Positions 47,629-56,740 of a stretch of DNA of 64,000 bases are shown in pieces. Under the pieces are notes generated by a model, which saw only the letters and a list, made by a program, of their open reading frames with translations, did not search any database and was not told the origin of the DNA. Origin of the DNA: Marinimicrobium sp038419845 (lineage in GTDB: Bacteria > Pseudomonadota > Gammaproteobacteria > Pseudomonadales > Cellvibrionaceae); the NCBI RefSeq assembly GCF_038419845.1, contig NZ_JBCAQT010000016.1:54533-118532 (forward strand), given 5' to 3'. Made by a program: the position numbers and the translations under genes. Positions within the stretch are counted from its first letter, which is position 1. The number at the start of each line of letters is the position of its first letter.

Positions 47629-48975
47629 ATGTCCAGCCGACCCCCTGAGCACACCGAAGCCGTTTTTCTGTTTTCCGGCGACACCCTCGCCCGGGAAATG
47701 CGGTACCCGGAATTCGAAGCGATTCTGGATGGCTTTGTGCCCGTTCCCGAATACGCCGGCACCACGGCCAAGGCCGTCTATGCCACCATTGACGGTCAAC
47801 TCAACCTCTCGGCCCTGGTCTTTTTTGTCATCGACTTTGACGAACGGGGCATGGCGGACCCCCGCTGGAATCTGCCGGTCGAGCAGCTCCTGCAGCAGGC
47901 CTCGCGAGGCCCCGATCTCGGGGCGGGGCCGATCAGGCTGGTGTGTTTCAGCCAGTGTCCGGTCGGCTGGCTGCAGAACCAGCTCTGGGACCCGCAGATG
48001 GAGCCCGGACGCAACAGCTTTGTGCTGATGCGCAAGGCCGTCCGCCGCAACCGTCTGGGGTTGGTGGTGCAGGAACCGGAGGAGAGCGACGTGTCGGGGG
48101 CCAGAGAGCCGGAGCCCGACAGACTGTCCACTCAACGCCTGAAGCGTGAGCTGCACGAACACTACTCCCAGGAAATGCGCGACCGCATGGCCCGCATGCT
48201 CAAGGAGCAGCGGCTGCGCATTGCCACCCTCTCCAGCGAACAGGCCCGCAAGGTCGACGCCCTTCAGCATGAACACCAGCAGCGGCTGCAGGCCTACCGG
48301 GACAAGGTGCGCCAGCTGCAGGAACAGAAGAGCGAACTGAGCCGGAAGCTGGACACGCTCAAAGAGAATTTTGACGCCCAGGTGCAGAAAATCGAGGGCA
48401 TGCGCGAATACTTCGGGCACAAACTGCGCGCGGCCCACCAGGACGAAAACCTCCAGCTGCAGGCACTGCAGGAAAACTACGAAATGGAGCTCGAAGCTCG
48501 GGTCCAGAGTGCCACCTCCGAGCTGGAGGAGCGCCTGGAAATGCGCGAAATGGAGCTGTTCTACCGGCACCAGCAAGAGAGCAACCTGAAAGAGGAAATC
48601 GCCCGACTGCGGCAGGAAAACCAGAAACTGATGGGGCAGGGAGGCGGTCAACTGCTCGACCGGCTGGATCAGGCCGGCATCAGTTTTGTGGCCTTCCATC
48701 CCGGCGTGGGCCAGCTGACGGTGCCGGTGTCACAGATGTCCGCCTATCTGGATGACCCGGACGCCTTTGCCGCCAACACCGCCGGCGTCGGAACGGAGCT
48801 GTACAAGCGCTGGCTGAAACACTCCCGGCGGCCCGAGTGCGGCGCTCAGGATGAGGAGGGCAAGCCCTGCGGCCATCCGCTGCCCCAGGTGGCCCGCCCG
48901 GCGGACTTTCATCCGGGCGAAAGCGACCGGTGCTCGCAGCATCAGATGGTGGTCAACCAACGCTTGGCACAATAG
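47629..48975 (+). CDS. Coiled-coil protein with a C-terminal Cys/His cluster, unknown function
   Basis: 448 residues. Globular N-terminal domain (about 10-150: EAVFLFSGDTLAREMRYPEF, LSALVFFVIDFDERG), a long coiled coil about 165-335, and a C-terminal domain (about 345-448; GISFVAFHPGVGQLTVPVSQ) ending in a possible zinc site C404, C414, H416, C435, H438. No signal peptide, so cytoplasmic. I do not recognise the family with certainty; similar proteins upstream of nadK in relatives are left hypothetical or loosely called chromosome-partitioning proteins. Next comes the cNMP/rhodanese gene after 110 bp. Confidence 0.8.
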   Translation: MSSRPPEHTEAVFLFSGDTLAREMRYPEFEAILDGFVPVPEYAGTTAKAVYATIDGQLNLSALVFFVIDFDERGMADPRWNLPVEQLLQQASRGPDLGAGPIRLVCFSQCPVGWLQNQLWDPQMEPGRNSFVLMRKAVRRNRLGLVVQEPEESDVSGAREPEPDRLSTQRLKRELHEHYSQEMRDRMARMLKEQRLRIATLSSEQARKVDALQHEHQQRLQAYRDKVRQLQEQKSELSRKLDTLKENFDAQVQKIEGMREYFGHKLRAAHQDENLQLQALQENYEMELEARVQSATSELEERLEMREMELFYRHQQESNLKEEIARLRQENQKLMGQGGGQLLDRLDQAGISFVAFHPGVGQLTVPVSQMSAYLDDPDAFAANTAGVGTELYKRWLKHSRRPECGAQDEEGKPCGHPLPQVARPADFHPGESDRCSQHQMVVNQRLAQ

Positions 48976-49033
48976 CGCAAATGGCGCACAATATTTCTTA
49001 TAAACCACAATAATCAGGTCGCTCGCCGCCCGC

Positions 49034-49070
49034 TGAGTCATAGCCCGTTGAGTCATAGCTTGAGTCATAG
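49034..49070 (+). repeat. Three TGAGTCATAG direct repeats before the cNMP/rhodanese gene
   Basis: Exact 10-mers at 49034-49043, 49049-49058 and 49061-49070, spaced 15 and 12 bp, ending just before the AAGGA ribosome site (49072-49076). Either slippage or operator-like sites. Confidence 0.7.
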
Positions 49071-49085
49071 AAAGGAACGCAACCC

Positions 49086-50222
49086 ATGTTGTTATCGCAG
49101 CCCGCAGAAGCCTCCCCGGCGATGGAATTCGATCTGGCTCTCACCCGCTCGCTGGTCCCCCTGAAAGACATGAGCGAAAGCCACTTGCTGGATCTGCTGG
49201 CAAACAGTCAGGCCGAGGTGTTCTTTGCCGGGCAGACACTGTTCGAAGCCGGAGACTACGATCGGCAACACCTCTATCTATTGCATGGCGATGTGATTCT
49301 CCAGTCGGACTCGGGTGAAGAGCAGGTCAAGGGCCGTTCGACCCTGATGCCGCTCGCCCACGTCCAGCCCAGGCAGGTGACCGCCATCGCCGAGACCGAC
49401 GTTAGCCTGCTGCGCATCGACAGCGAACGCCTGGACCAGCTGTTGACCTGGAGTCAGGTGTCGGATTACCTCCAACTGAACATCTCTCGGCAGCGCGATC
49501 TCGATGAAGACATTGGCTGGATGACCACAGTGCTTCGCTCCAACCTGTTTTTCAAAGTGCCGCCGCTCAATGTGGAGCAGATTTTTTACCGGCTTGAGGC
49601 GCGCGTGGTGCATGCCGGTGACACCGTGATCCGCCAGGGGGAAATTGGCGATTGCTGTTACTTCATCAAGGAGGGTGAAGCCTCCGTGGACCGTCACAAT
49701 GACGGTCACTGGACCCACCTGGCCGATATTGGACCGGGCCGGTGTTTCGGGGAGGACGCCCTGGTGAACGATGCGCCCCGCAATGCCCGGGTAAAGATGC
49801 GCACTGACGGGGTGTTGATGGTGCTCGACAAGCAGGACTTTTATCATTTGTTGAAAGAGCCGGAAGTGCCCTCGGTACCGATCAGCGAATTGAACGCGGC
49901 GCGTCAACGTGGGGCGGTACTGCTCGATACCCGCAGCGAAGAGGAATACAGCGAGCGCCACCTGCCCGAAGCGGCCAACATCCCGCTGAGCCTGTTGGCC
50001 ATCAAATCCCGGTTGCTGGCCGATCCGGTGGAATACCTGTGCTATTGCGACACCGGCCGGCGCAGCCGCGCCACCGCCCATTTGCTGCGTCAGCAGGGTT
50101 ACCGGGCGCGCTCACTGGCCGATTGCCCGCGCCTGTTCACCGACCCCGAATGGCGCGATGAACTCGTGCACAATGCCCCCCAGGTGTTGCGCGAGGGGCG
50201 CCCACAACCGGAGAGACGCTAG
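49086..50222 (+). CDS. Double cyclic-nucleotide-binding protein with C-terminal rhodanese domain
   Basis: 378 residues: cNMP domain 1 about 20-130 (degenerate), domain 2 about 150-258 with the nucleotide cassette FGEDALVNDAPRNARV (E223, R232), and rhodanese about 265-360 with active-site loop CDTGRRS (C321). The intact second cassette suggests cAMP or c-di-GMP type sensing coupled to a sulfur-transfer or persulfide domain. No HTH, so not a CRP-type regulator. AAGGA 9 nt before the ATG supports the start. Substrate and ligand unknown. Confidence 0.88.
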   Translation: MLLSQPAEASPAMEFDLALTRSLVPLKDMSESHLLDLLANSQAEVFFAGQTLFEAGDYDRQHLYLLHGDVILQSDSGEEQVKGRSTLMPLAHVQPRQVTAIAETDVSLLRIDSERLDQLLTWSQVSDYLQLNISRQRDLDEDIGWMTTVLRSNLFFKVPPLNVEQIFYRLEARVVHAGDTVIRQGEIGDCCYFIKEGEASVDRHNDGHWTHLADIGPGRCFGEDALVNDAPRNARVKMRTDGVLMVLDKQDFYHLLKEPEVPSVPISELNAARQRGAVLLDTRSEEEYSERHLPEAANIPLSLLAIKSRLLADPVEYLCYCDTGRRSRATAHLLRQQGYRARSLADCPRLFTDPEWRDELVHNAPQVLREGRPQPERR

Positions 50223-50350
50223 CCGGTCTCTCTCTTTCCTCTATTTCATCTTCATTCCATCTTTCCCCGAGTGCCCCCATCGCGGTAGACCTTCGGTATA
50301 CTCGCAGAAGGGCCTCGCCCGTCATCAACGCACTATGAGAGAGAGTCTCA

Positions 50351-51247
50351 ATGTCTGAATTCGCCACTATTGGCCTGATCGTCCGCCAGAACAGTGAGCG
50401 CGCCGTTTACTCCCTGAAGCGACTAATCCGCTTTCTGCAGAGCCAGGGGCGGGCGTTTGTGCTGGAAGATGCCACCGCCGAGTTGTTGACCGACGAATTG
50501 ATGGCCAAGGAGGCGGCGCAGGTGGTCACCCTTGAGCAGCTCGGCTCCCACTGCGACCTGGCCATGGTGGTCGGGGGTGACGGCAGTATGCTCAACGGGG
50601 CCCGAGCACTGGTGGACAGCGGCGTGCCGCTGCTGGGCATCAACCGCGGTCGCCTGGGGTTTCTCACCGACATCACCCCGGAAGACATCGAGGAGAAGGT
50701 GGCCGAAGTGCTCGCCGGTGACTATGTGGCCGAAAAGCGCTTTTTGCTGGAAATGAAAGTCATGCACCGCGGGCAGATGGTCAGTGGCGGCAATGCGCTC
50801 AACGATGTCGTACTGCACCCCGGCGAGTTCATCCGCATGCTCGAATTTGAGTTGCACATCGATGGGCACTTCGTCACCAGTCAACGCTCCGATGGCATGA
50901 TCGTGTCGACCCCCACCGGCTCCACGGCCTACGCCCTGAGCGGCGGCGGGCCCATTCTGCATCCACGGCTGGATGCCATCGGGCTGGTGCCCATGAACCC
51001 GCATACCCTCAGTAGCCGTCCGATGGTGGTTCCGGGCGATAGCGAGATCAAGATTCTTCTGGGTGAGAACAACACCACCAATCCTCAGGTTACCTGCGAT
51101 GGCCAGATTCACTTCATGACCCATCCGGGCGACGAAGTGATCATCACCAAAAAGCCCCAGGAGCTGACGCTGATTCACCCGCGCAACCACAATTTCTATG
51201 AGCGCTGCCGCTCCAAGTTGGGGTGGGGCGGACATCTGCTGGACTGA
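50351..51247 (+). CDS. nadK: NAD kinase
   Basis: ATP (or polyphosphate)-dependent NAD phosphorylation to NADP; 298 residues. The GGDGSML motif (75-81), the GGNALNDVVLH motif, and TPTGSTAYALSGGGPI are intact. The stop is directly followed by the ATG of the phosphoesterase gene, so they are coupled. The nadK-phosphatase-rhomboid-yeaC-pepN order resembles the PA3088-PA3083 region of P. aeruginosa. Confidence 0.96.
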   Translation: MSEFATIGLIVRQNSERAVYSLKRLIRFLQSQGRAFVLEDATAELLTDELMAKEAAQVVTLEQLGSHCDLAMVVGGDGSMLNGARALVDSGVPLLGINRGRLGFLTDITPEDIEEKVAEVLAGDYVAEKRFLLEMKVMHRGQMVSGGNALNDVVLHPGEFIRMLEFELHIDGHFVTSQRSDGMIVSTPTGSTAYALSGGGPILHPRLDAIGLVPMNPHTLSSRPMVVPGDSEIKILLGENNTTNPQVTCDGQIHFMTHPGDEVIITKKPQELTLIHPRNHNFYERCRSKLGWGGHLLD

Positions 51248-52228
51248 ATGATGAGCAGTGAGGCAGTACCGCAAGGCCGTCGCTTTAAAGGCTACGATAT
51301 TATCGGGGACGTTCACGGTTGTGGCGAAACCCTGGCGCGCCTGCTGGAAAAAATGCACTACCGCCGCAGTGACCAGGGCTACTGGCACCCGGAGCGCCAG
51401 GCGGTCTTTCTGGGCGACATCATCGATCGCGGGCCGCGCATTCGCGAGGCTTTGGCGATTGTGCGCGCCATGGTGGACTCCGGGGCCGCGCGGATGATAC
51501 TGGGTAACCACGAATTCAACGCTCTGGCCTATTGCACCCCGGCGCCCCCGGAGTTCGAACGTGACTACCTGCGCCCGCACACCCCGCGCAACGCCCGGCA
51601 GATGGCCGAAACCCTGGAGCAGTTCGCCGATCACCCGACCGAGTGGGCCGATTACCTGGACTGGTTTCAGCGCCTGCCACTGTTCATCGAATGGCCGCAT
51701 TTTCGCGTGGTTCACGCCTGCTGGGACGCGGAGTTGATCGAACGGCACCGGGCCCGCTGCGGCGGCGGCCATTTCGATCGACAATTTCTGGTAGAGTCCG
51801 CCCAGCGCGGAACTCTGGCGGCCCGAACCAAGCAGCGGCTCACCAGCGGTGTTGACCTGCCACTGCCGGAGGGCATGAGCATTGTCTCCAGCGACGGCGT
51901 AGAGCGCCAGAACTTCCGCACCAAATTCTGGGCACCCGATGCCAGTACCTACGGAGAGTTGCTGTTTCAGCCCGACCCCTTACCCGAGGGCGTGGCCCGC
52001 AAGCCGATCGAGCCGGAGCATCGGGAAGAAATGGTCACCTACGGTCCGGCGGAAAAGCTGCTGTTTGTCGGCCACTACTGGCTCAAGGGTTCTCCCGAGC
52101 CCATCGCCTCCAATATCGCCTGCCTGGACTACAGCGCGGTGAAGTTCGGCCGTCTGGTGGCCTACCGCCTGGACGACGAAAGGCAACTGATGCCGGAAAA
52201 ATTTGTCTGGAGTTATGTCGATCCATAA
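51248..52228 (+). CDS. Calcineurin-like metallophosphoesterase
   Basis: 326 residues. Metal-binding motifs in order: GDVHGCGETL, GDIIDRGP, GNHEFNAL, then HACWD and FVGHYWLKG, which complete a two-metal PPP/Ser-Thr-phosphatase-like site. Likely cytoplasmic. Substrate unknown; diadenosine-polyphosphate or protein phosphatase activity are possible from the family. Start ATG 51248 touches the nadK stop (51245-51247); ATG 51251 is equally possible. Confidence 0.9.
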   Translation: MMSSEAVPQGRRFKGYDIIGDVHGCGETLARLLEKMHYRRSDQGYWHPERQAVFLGDIIDRGPRIREALAIVRAMVDSGAARMILGNHEFNALAYCTPAPPEFERDYLRPHTPRNARQMAETLEQFADHPTEWADYLDWFQRLPLFIEWPHFRVVHACWDAELIERHRARCGGGHFDRQFLVESAQRGTLAARTKQRLTSGVDLPLPEGMSIVSSDGVERQNFRTKFWAPDASTYGELLFQPDPLPEGVARKPIEPEHREEMVTYGPAEKLLFVGHYWLKGSPEPIASNIACLDYSAVKFGRLVAYRLDDERQLMPEKFVWSYVDP

Positions 52229-52263
52229 CCCGTATTGTTTGCAACAACCACAAGTGAGAGTCA

Positions 52264-53139
52264 GTGAACTGGATACCTGTAAAACAACTGCCGGTCCATC
52301 GGGACCTGAGCCAACTCAGCCGTTTTCTGCACCAGCGCGGCCTGGTGCACCGCATCACCGAAGAGGGTGCCCATCAACAGATCTGGGTGCAGGACCCTGC
52401 CTTGGTGGAACCGATGGCCGAATTGACCGACCGTTGGCTCGCCGGTGAATTTGAAATACCCGAGGCCAGCACCGAGGGCGAAACAGGCCCACGCGGCCGC
52501 CGGGCGCACCCCGGAACACCCAGTGCGACCCAGTTCCCGGCCACCATCGCCCTGCTGGTACTGAGCGCCATCGGCGCCCTGATCGGCATGCGCATCGTCG
52601 GCGCCGACCTCATCCCCTGGCTCACCTTCCAGCCCACAGAGATGTCCTATCAGGGAGCACAATTCGGCTCCTGGACCGAGGCCCTGGGGCGGGGCGAAGT
52701 CTGGCGCCTGCTCACCCCCGCCTTTCTGCACTTCGGCGTCTTCCACATCCTGTTCAATGGCCTCTGGATCTGGGAACTCGGCCGCCGCCTGGAAGCCGTG
52801 CTCGGCTGGCAACACTACCTCCTGTTCGTCGCCGTGACCGCCATCGCCGCCAACTTTTCCCAATTCGCCGGCGGCCCCTCGGTCTTCGGCGGCATGTCCG
52901 GCGTCGTCTACGCCCTCATCGGCTACCTCTGGATGCGCCAGAAATTCGCCCCGCACCCCGTACTCGCCGTGCCCCCGGGCATCATCGGCTTCATGCTCGT
53001 CTGGCTGATCCTCTGCCTCACCGGCATCGTAGACCAGTTCATCCAGGGCTCAGTCGCCAACGGCGCCCACGTCGGCGGTCTGCTCGCCGGCATGGCCTGG
53101 GCCATCCTGGGCACCTACGGCAAAGCCTCCAGAGCCTAG
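52264..53139 (+). CDS. Rhomboid intramembrane serine protease, GlpG-like
   Basis: 291 residues. N-terminal cytoplasmic GlpG-type domain (1-60; WIPVKQLPVHRDLSQLSRFL), a linker, then six membrane helices. Shows FLHFGVFHILFNGLWIWELG (oxyanion His/Asn region), catalytic Ser in GGMSGVVYALIGY and catalytic His in NGAHVGGLLAGMAW. Start is GTG 52264; ribosome site weak. Cleaves membrane proteins; substrate unknown. Downstream is a 280-bp block of REPs, then yeaC. Confidence 0.92.
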   Translation: MNWIPVKQLPVHRDLSQLSRFLHQRGLVHRITEEGAHQQIWVQDPALVEPMAELTDRWLAGEFEIPEASTEGETGPRGRRAHPGTPSATQFPATIALLVLSAIGALIGMRIVGADLIPWLTFQPTEMSYQGAQFGSWTEALGRGEVWRLLTPAFLHFGVFHILFNGLWIWELGRRLEAVLGWQHYLLFVAVTAIAANFSQFAGGPSVFGGMSGVVYALIGYLWMRQKFAPHPVLAVPPGIIGFMLVWLILCLTGIVDQFIQGSVANGAHVGGLLAGMAWAILGTYGKASRA

Positions 53140-53141
53140 TT

Positions 53142-53341
53142 GGTGGGCAGAGCCCACCCTACCGCTCTTTCGGTGGGCAAAGCCCACCCTACGGATGGCA
53201 CCAAATCCACCCGTAGGGTGGGCTCCGCCCACCAAAAAGCCACACGACAACGCCCCAACCGCTCCGGTAGGGTGAGCTCCGCCCACCAATAGGCCACACG
53301 ACGGCGCCCCAATCGCTCCGGTAGGGTGGGCTCCGCCCACC
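53142..53341. repeat. Five REPs, three in a 54-bp tandem array
   Basis: Minus copies 53142-53162 and 53172-53192; plus copies 53213-53233, 53267-53287 and 53321-53341. The last three are the heads of a 54-bp unit (REP plus a 33-bp spacer with CCACACGAC and CGCCCCAA), repeated 2.4 times with a few substitutions. It lies between the rhomboid gene and yeaC. Confidence 0.92.
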
Positions 53342-53420
53342 GGATACCACCCGAGGTTAACCCCTCGCGGCGACGTACATTTGTTATACTCAAGTGATTG
53401 AATACACCAAGGCAAAAGTC

Positions 53421-53681
53421 ATGAACTACCAAGACTTACTCAAGTCCTTAACACCCGACATCTACAACCGGCTCAAAAGCGCCGTAGAACTGGGCAAATG
53501 GCCCGACGGCCGCGCACTCACCCCCGAACAGCGGCAACAGTGCATCGAAGCGGTCATCGCCTACGAACACCAGAACATCGCCCCGGAAGAGCGCACCGGC
53601 TACATCCCCCCCAAACCCCACACCCACTGTGGCGGAGAAGGCGAAGTAGCCGACGCCGAACAACCCGTAAAGTGGCGCTGA
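53421..53681 (+). CDS. yeaC: YeaC family protein (DUF1315)
   Basis: 86 residues, MNYQDLLKSLTPDIYNRLKS start and the conserved ALTPEQRQQCIEAVIAYE segment; C-terminal HTHCGGEG may bind metal. Function unknown. The ATG 53421 has AAGG 8 nt upstream. Small conserved neighbour of pepN and rhomboid genes in Pseudomonas-type genomes. Confidence 0.9.
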   Translation: MNYQDLLKSLTPDIYNRLKSAVELGKWPDGRALTPEQRQQCIEAVIAYEHQNIAPEERTGYIPPKPHTHCGGEGEVADAEQPVKWR

Positions 53682-53757
53682 CGTTCACTCTAAACGGGCA
53701 CACTTTAGAGTCTTTGCAGGCTATCTAAAGGACCCCAAACGTTCAGCCAACCACGGA

Positions 53758-53870
53758 GGGCCGATTTGGGGTAAAGGCATCCCGGACCGTCACCGACAGG
53801 ATGTCGGTGGAGAGGCCCCAGGGATGGGTTCACGCCGTGTCCGGGATGCCTTTACCCCGAAGCGGCCCGG
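53758..53870 (+). repeat. Variable-stem palindromic element, copy C
   Basis: Perfect 20-bp arms 53768-53787 and 53839-53858 (GGGGTAAAGGCATCCCGGAC), 51-nt loop containing the internal hairpin CACCGACAGGATGTCGGTG, flanks GGGCCGATTTG and CGAAGCGGCCCGG. Lies 68 bp before the pepN start, within the otherwise empty 257-bp yeaC/pepN gap. Confidence 0.88.
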
Positions 53871-53938
53871 ACCCAGAAAAGAACACGCTAGAAAGATACG
53901 CAAGCAGCAATCAAATTCATTCGATGGAGCACGACACC

Positions 53939-56620
53939 ATGTCCGCACGCGACGCACAACCCAGAGCCATACAGCTCAAAGACTACCAACCGCCCGAATA
54001 CCTCATCGACCAGACCCACCTGACAATCGATCTGGAAGACCACAACACCCGGGTCACCGGCACCCTCAAACTGCGACGCAACCCCGACATCAGCGGAGGC
54101 GAAGCCGAACTCACCCTCCACGGCCAGGAAATCAAACTCATCTCCGTCGCCATCGACGGCAAGCCGCTGGACAAAGACCAATACCGCCTCGACGACGAAG
54201 GGCTCACTCTGCGCAACCCGCCCGAGCAATTCGAGCTGGAAACCGTCGGCGAAATCGACCCGAAGAACAACACAGCACTGGACGGCCTGTACAAATCCCG
54301 CAACCTCTACTGCACCCAGTGTGAAGCCGAGGGCTTCCGTAAAATCACCTGGTACCTCGATCGCCCCGACGTGATGAGCGAATTTACCACCACCATCGTT
54401 GCCGACAAAAAGCGCTTCCCGACACTGCTCTCCAACGGCAACCTGATTGAGCAGGGCGATGCTGAAAAAGGCCGGCATTTTGCCACCTGGCACGATCCGT
54501 TCAAAAAACCCGCCTACCTCTTCGCCGTGGTCGCTGGCGACCTGGAGCACATTGAAGACAAATTCGTCACCCAATCCGGCCGCGAAGTCACCCTGCGTAT
54601 TTTTGTCGAAGGCAAAGATATCGACAAATGCGATCACGCCATGCTTTCGCTCAAAAATGCCATGCGCTGGGACGAAGACACCTACGGGCGGGAATACGAC
54701 CTCGACATCTTCATGGTCGTCGCCGTGGATGATTTCAATATGGGCGCCATGGAAAACAAGGGCCTGAATATTTTCAATACCTCCTGCGTGCTGGCCAAAC
54801 AGGAAACCACGACCGACGCCGGCTTTCAGCGGGTGGAAAGCGTGGTCGCGCACGAATATTTTCACAACTGGTCCGGCAACCGCGTCACCTGCCGCGACTG
54901 GTTCCAGCTGAGCCTCAAAGAAGGGTTTACCGTCTACCGGGATGCCACCTTCTCCGCCGACATGGGCTCGCCCACGGTCAAGCGGGTGGAAGACGTTTCC
55001 GTGCTGCGCACCGCGCAATTTTCCGAAGACGACGGCCCGATGGCGCACCCGGTACGGCCCGACTCCTACATCGAGATCTCCAACTTCTACACCCTCACCA
55101 TTTACATCAAGGGCTGCGAGATCGTCCGCATGCTGGCCAACCTGTTGGGGCCCGAATTGTTCCGCAAGGGCACCGACCTCTATTTTGATCGGCACGACGG
55201 CGAAGCGGTCACCACCGAAGATTTTGTCGCGGCCCTGGAAGATGCCTCCGGCCGCGATCTGACCCAATTTAAAAATTGGTACTCCCAGGCCGGCACCCCG
55301 CGCCTGGAGGTGACCGACCATTACGACGAAGCGGCGGGCGAATATCACCTGACCATCAAGCAAAGCTGCCCGCCCACGCCGGAGAGCGACACCAAAAAGC
55401 CGTTCCACATTCCCGTCGCCATGGGGCTGCTGGGCAGCGCTGGTTCTCTGCCACTGAAGCTCAAAGGCGAAGAGCCCAACCCGGAAACCGGCGACAACAC
55501 CCACCAGGTGCTCGAACTGACCGAACCGGAGCAGACCTTTGTGTTTGAGGGGCTGCCCGAAAAACCCGTGCCTTCACTGCTGCGCGACTTTTCCGCGCCG
55601 GTCAAACTGAAGTACGACTACAGTCGCGATGACCTGATGCTGTTGATGAGCCAGGACAGCGACGGCTTCTGTCGCTGGGACGCGAGCCAGCAACTGGCCG
55701 CGCAGGTGATTGACGATGTGATGGCCGCCTACAACCGTGGCGAGGATCTGGGTTCGGTGGAAATCGACCAGCGCCTGATCGACGCCTACCGCCGTCTGCT
55801 GCAGGACGAATCGCTCGACAAGGCCATGGTCGCGCTGATGCTCAGCCTGCCCTCGGAAGCCTATCTGGGCGAGCAGGCCGATGAAATTCAGGTGGAGGCC
55901 ATTCACCACAGCCGTGAAGCCGTACGTGTGGCTCTGGCCAAAGCGTTGGCCGAAGACCTGCGGCCCATCTACCAGCAGTACGATCACAGCAAACCCTATA
56001 AGCCGTCGGCCGATGACATTGCCGATCGCAGCCTGAAAAACATGGCGCTGGGTTACCTGATGCTGCTTAACGAGCCGGCCATCATCGAAGCCTGCGAGCA
56101 ACAGTACCGCGACGCCAACAACATGACCGATGCGCTCTCGGCCCTGACCCAACTGGTGGAAAGCACCGCACCGGAAGCCCAGGCCAAACGCGAATGGGCG
56201 CTGGCGGACTTCTACGAACGCTGGGAAGACGAGCCGCTGGTGGTCGATCAATGGCTGCGAGTGCAGTCCACCACCAAACAGTCGGATGCGCTGGAAAAAG
56301 TCCGGGCCCTGGAAAAACATCCGGCGTTTGATCGCAACAACCCCAACAAAATCCGCGCCCTGGTCGCGGCCTTTGCCAATGCCAATGCGATCAACTTCCA
56401 CGTGCCCTCGGGCGAGGGCTACGGCTTTCTGGCCGACCACATCCTGCGGCTCAACCGCACCAACCCGCAGATAGCCGCGCGTTTGTTGACGCCGCTCACC
56501 CGCTGGCGCAAGTACCCCGAAGAGCAACGCAAACAGATGCACCTGCAGCTTGAGCGCATCAAAGCCGAGCCGAAGTTGTCGAAGGATGTGTACGAGGTGG
56601 TGAGTAAGAGTTTGGCGTAA
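53939..56620 (+). CDS. pepN: Aminopeptidase N
   Basis: Cytoplasmic M1 zinc aminopeptidase; 893 residues (E. coli 870). GAMEN motif near 271-275, zinc site HEYFHNW near 305-309 with the third ligand in SLKEGFTVYRD, then the typical C-terminal helical domain. Start: ATG 53939 with GGAG 9 nt upstream; ATG 53924 (MEHDT) lacks a ribosome site, and the frame to 53801 runs through the palindromic element. Converges on lpxH. Confidence 0.96.
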   Translation: MSARDAQPRAIQLKDYQPPEYLIDQTHLTIDLEDHNTRVTGTLKLRRNPDISGGEAELTLHGQEIKLISVAIDGKPLDKDQYRLDDEGLTLRNPPEQFELETVGEIDPKNNTALDGLYKSRNLYCTQCEAEGFRKITWYLDRPDVMSEFTTTIVADKKRFPTLLSNGNLIEQGDAEKGRHFATWHDPFKKPAYLFAVVAGDLEHIEDKFVTQSGREVTLRIFVEGKDIDKCDHAMLSLKNAMRWDEDTYGREYDLDIFMVVAVDDFNMGAMENKGLNIFNTSCVLAKQETTTDAGFQRVESVVAHEYFHNWSGNRVTCRDWFQLSLKEGFTVYRDATFSADMGSPTVKRVEDVSVLRTAQFSEDDGPMAHPVRPDSYIEISNFYTLTIYIKGCEIVRMLANLLGPELFRKGTDLYFDRHDGEAVTTEDFVAALEDASGRDLTQFKNWYSQAGTPRLEVTDHYDEAAGEYHLTIKQSCPPTPESDTKKPFHIPVAMGLLGSAGSLPLKLKGEEPNPETGDNTHQVLELTEPEQTFVFEGLPEKPVPSLLRDFSAPVKLKYDYSRDDLMLLMSQDSDGFCRWDASQQLAAQVIDDVMAAYNRGEDLGSVEIDQRLIDAYRRLLQDESLDKAMVALMLSLPSEAYLGEQADEIQVEAIHHSREAVRVALAKALAEDLRPIYQQYDHSKPYKPSADDIADRSLKNMALGYLMLLNEPAIIEACEQQYRDANNMTDALSALTQLVESTAPEAQAKREWALADFYERWEDEPLVVDQWLRVQSTTKQSDALEKVRALEKHPAFDRNNPNKIRALVAAFANANAINFHVPSGEGYGFLADHILRLNRTNPQIAARLLTPLTRWRKYPEEQRKQMHLQLERIKAEPKLSKDVYEVVSKSLA

Positions 56621-56641
56621 AGGACGGAAATGGAAGTGAAC

Positions 56642-56721
56642 GGCGGATGCGCTTGACGCTTATCCGCCCTACGCCACCTCCGTGCTATACGTAGGGCGGA
56701 TAAGCCTAAGGCGCATCCGCC
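56642..56721. repeat. REP pair (BIME) between pepN and lpxH
   Basis: Minus copy 56642-56672 and plus copy 56691-56721 of the GGCGGATAAGC type, 18 bp apart, between convergent genes. It may act as a bidirectional 3'-end structure. Confidence 0.9.
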
Positions 56722-56740
56722 GCAACCCAAGGAGGAAAAA

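Noticed and set aside
53213..53341. CRISPR-like array
   Set aside because: The spacers between REPs are near-identical, the repeats are known REP palindromes, and there are no cas genes.
53801..53938. Upstream start of pepN
   Set aside because: The extra 46 codons cover the palindromic element and part of the leader; ATG 53939 has a good ribosome site.
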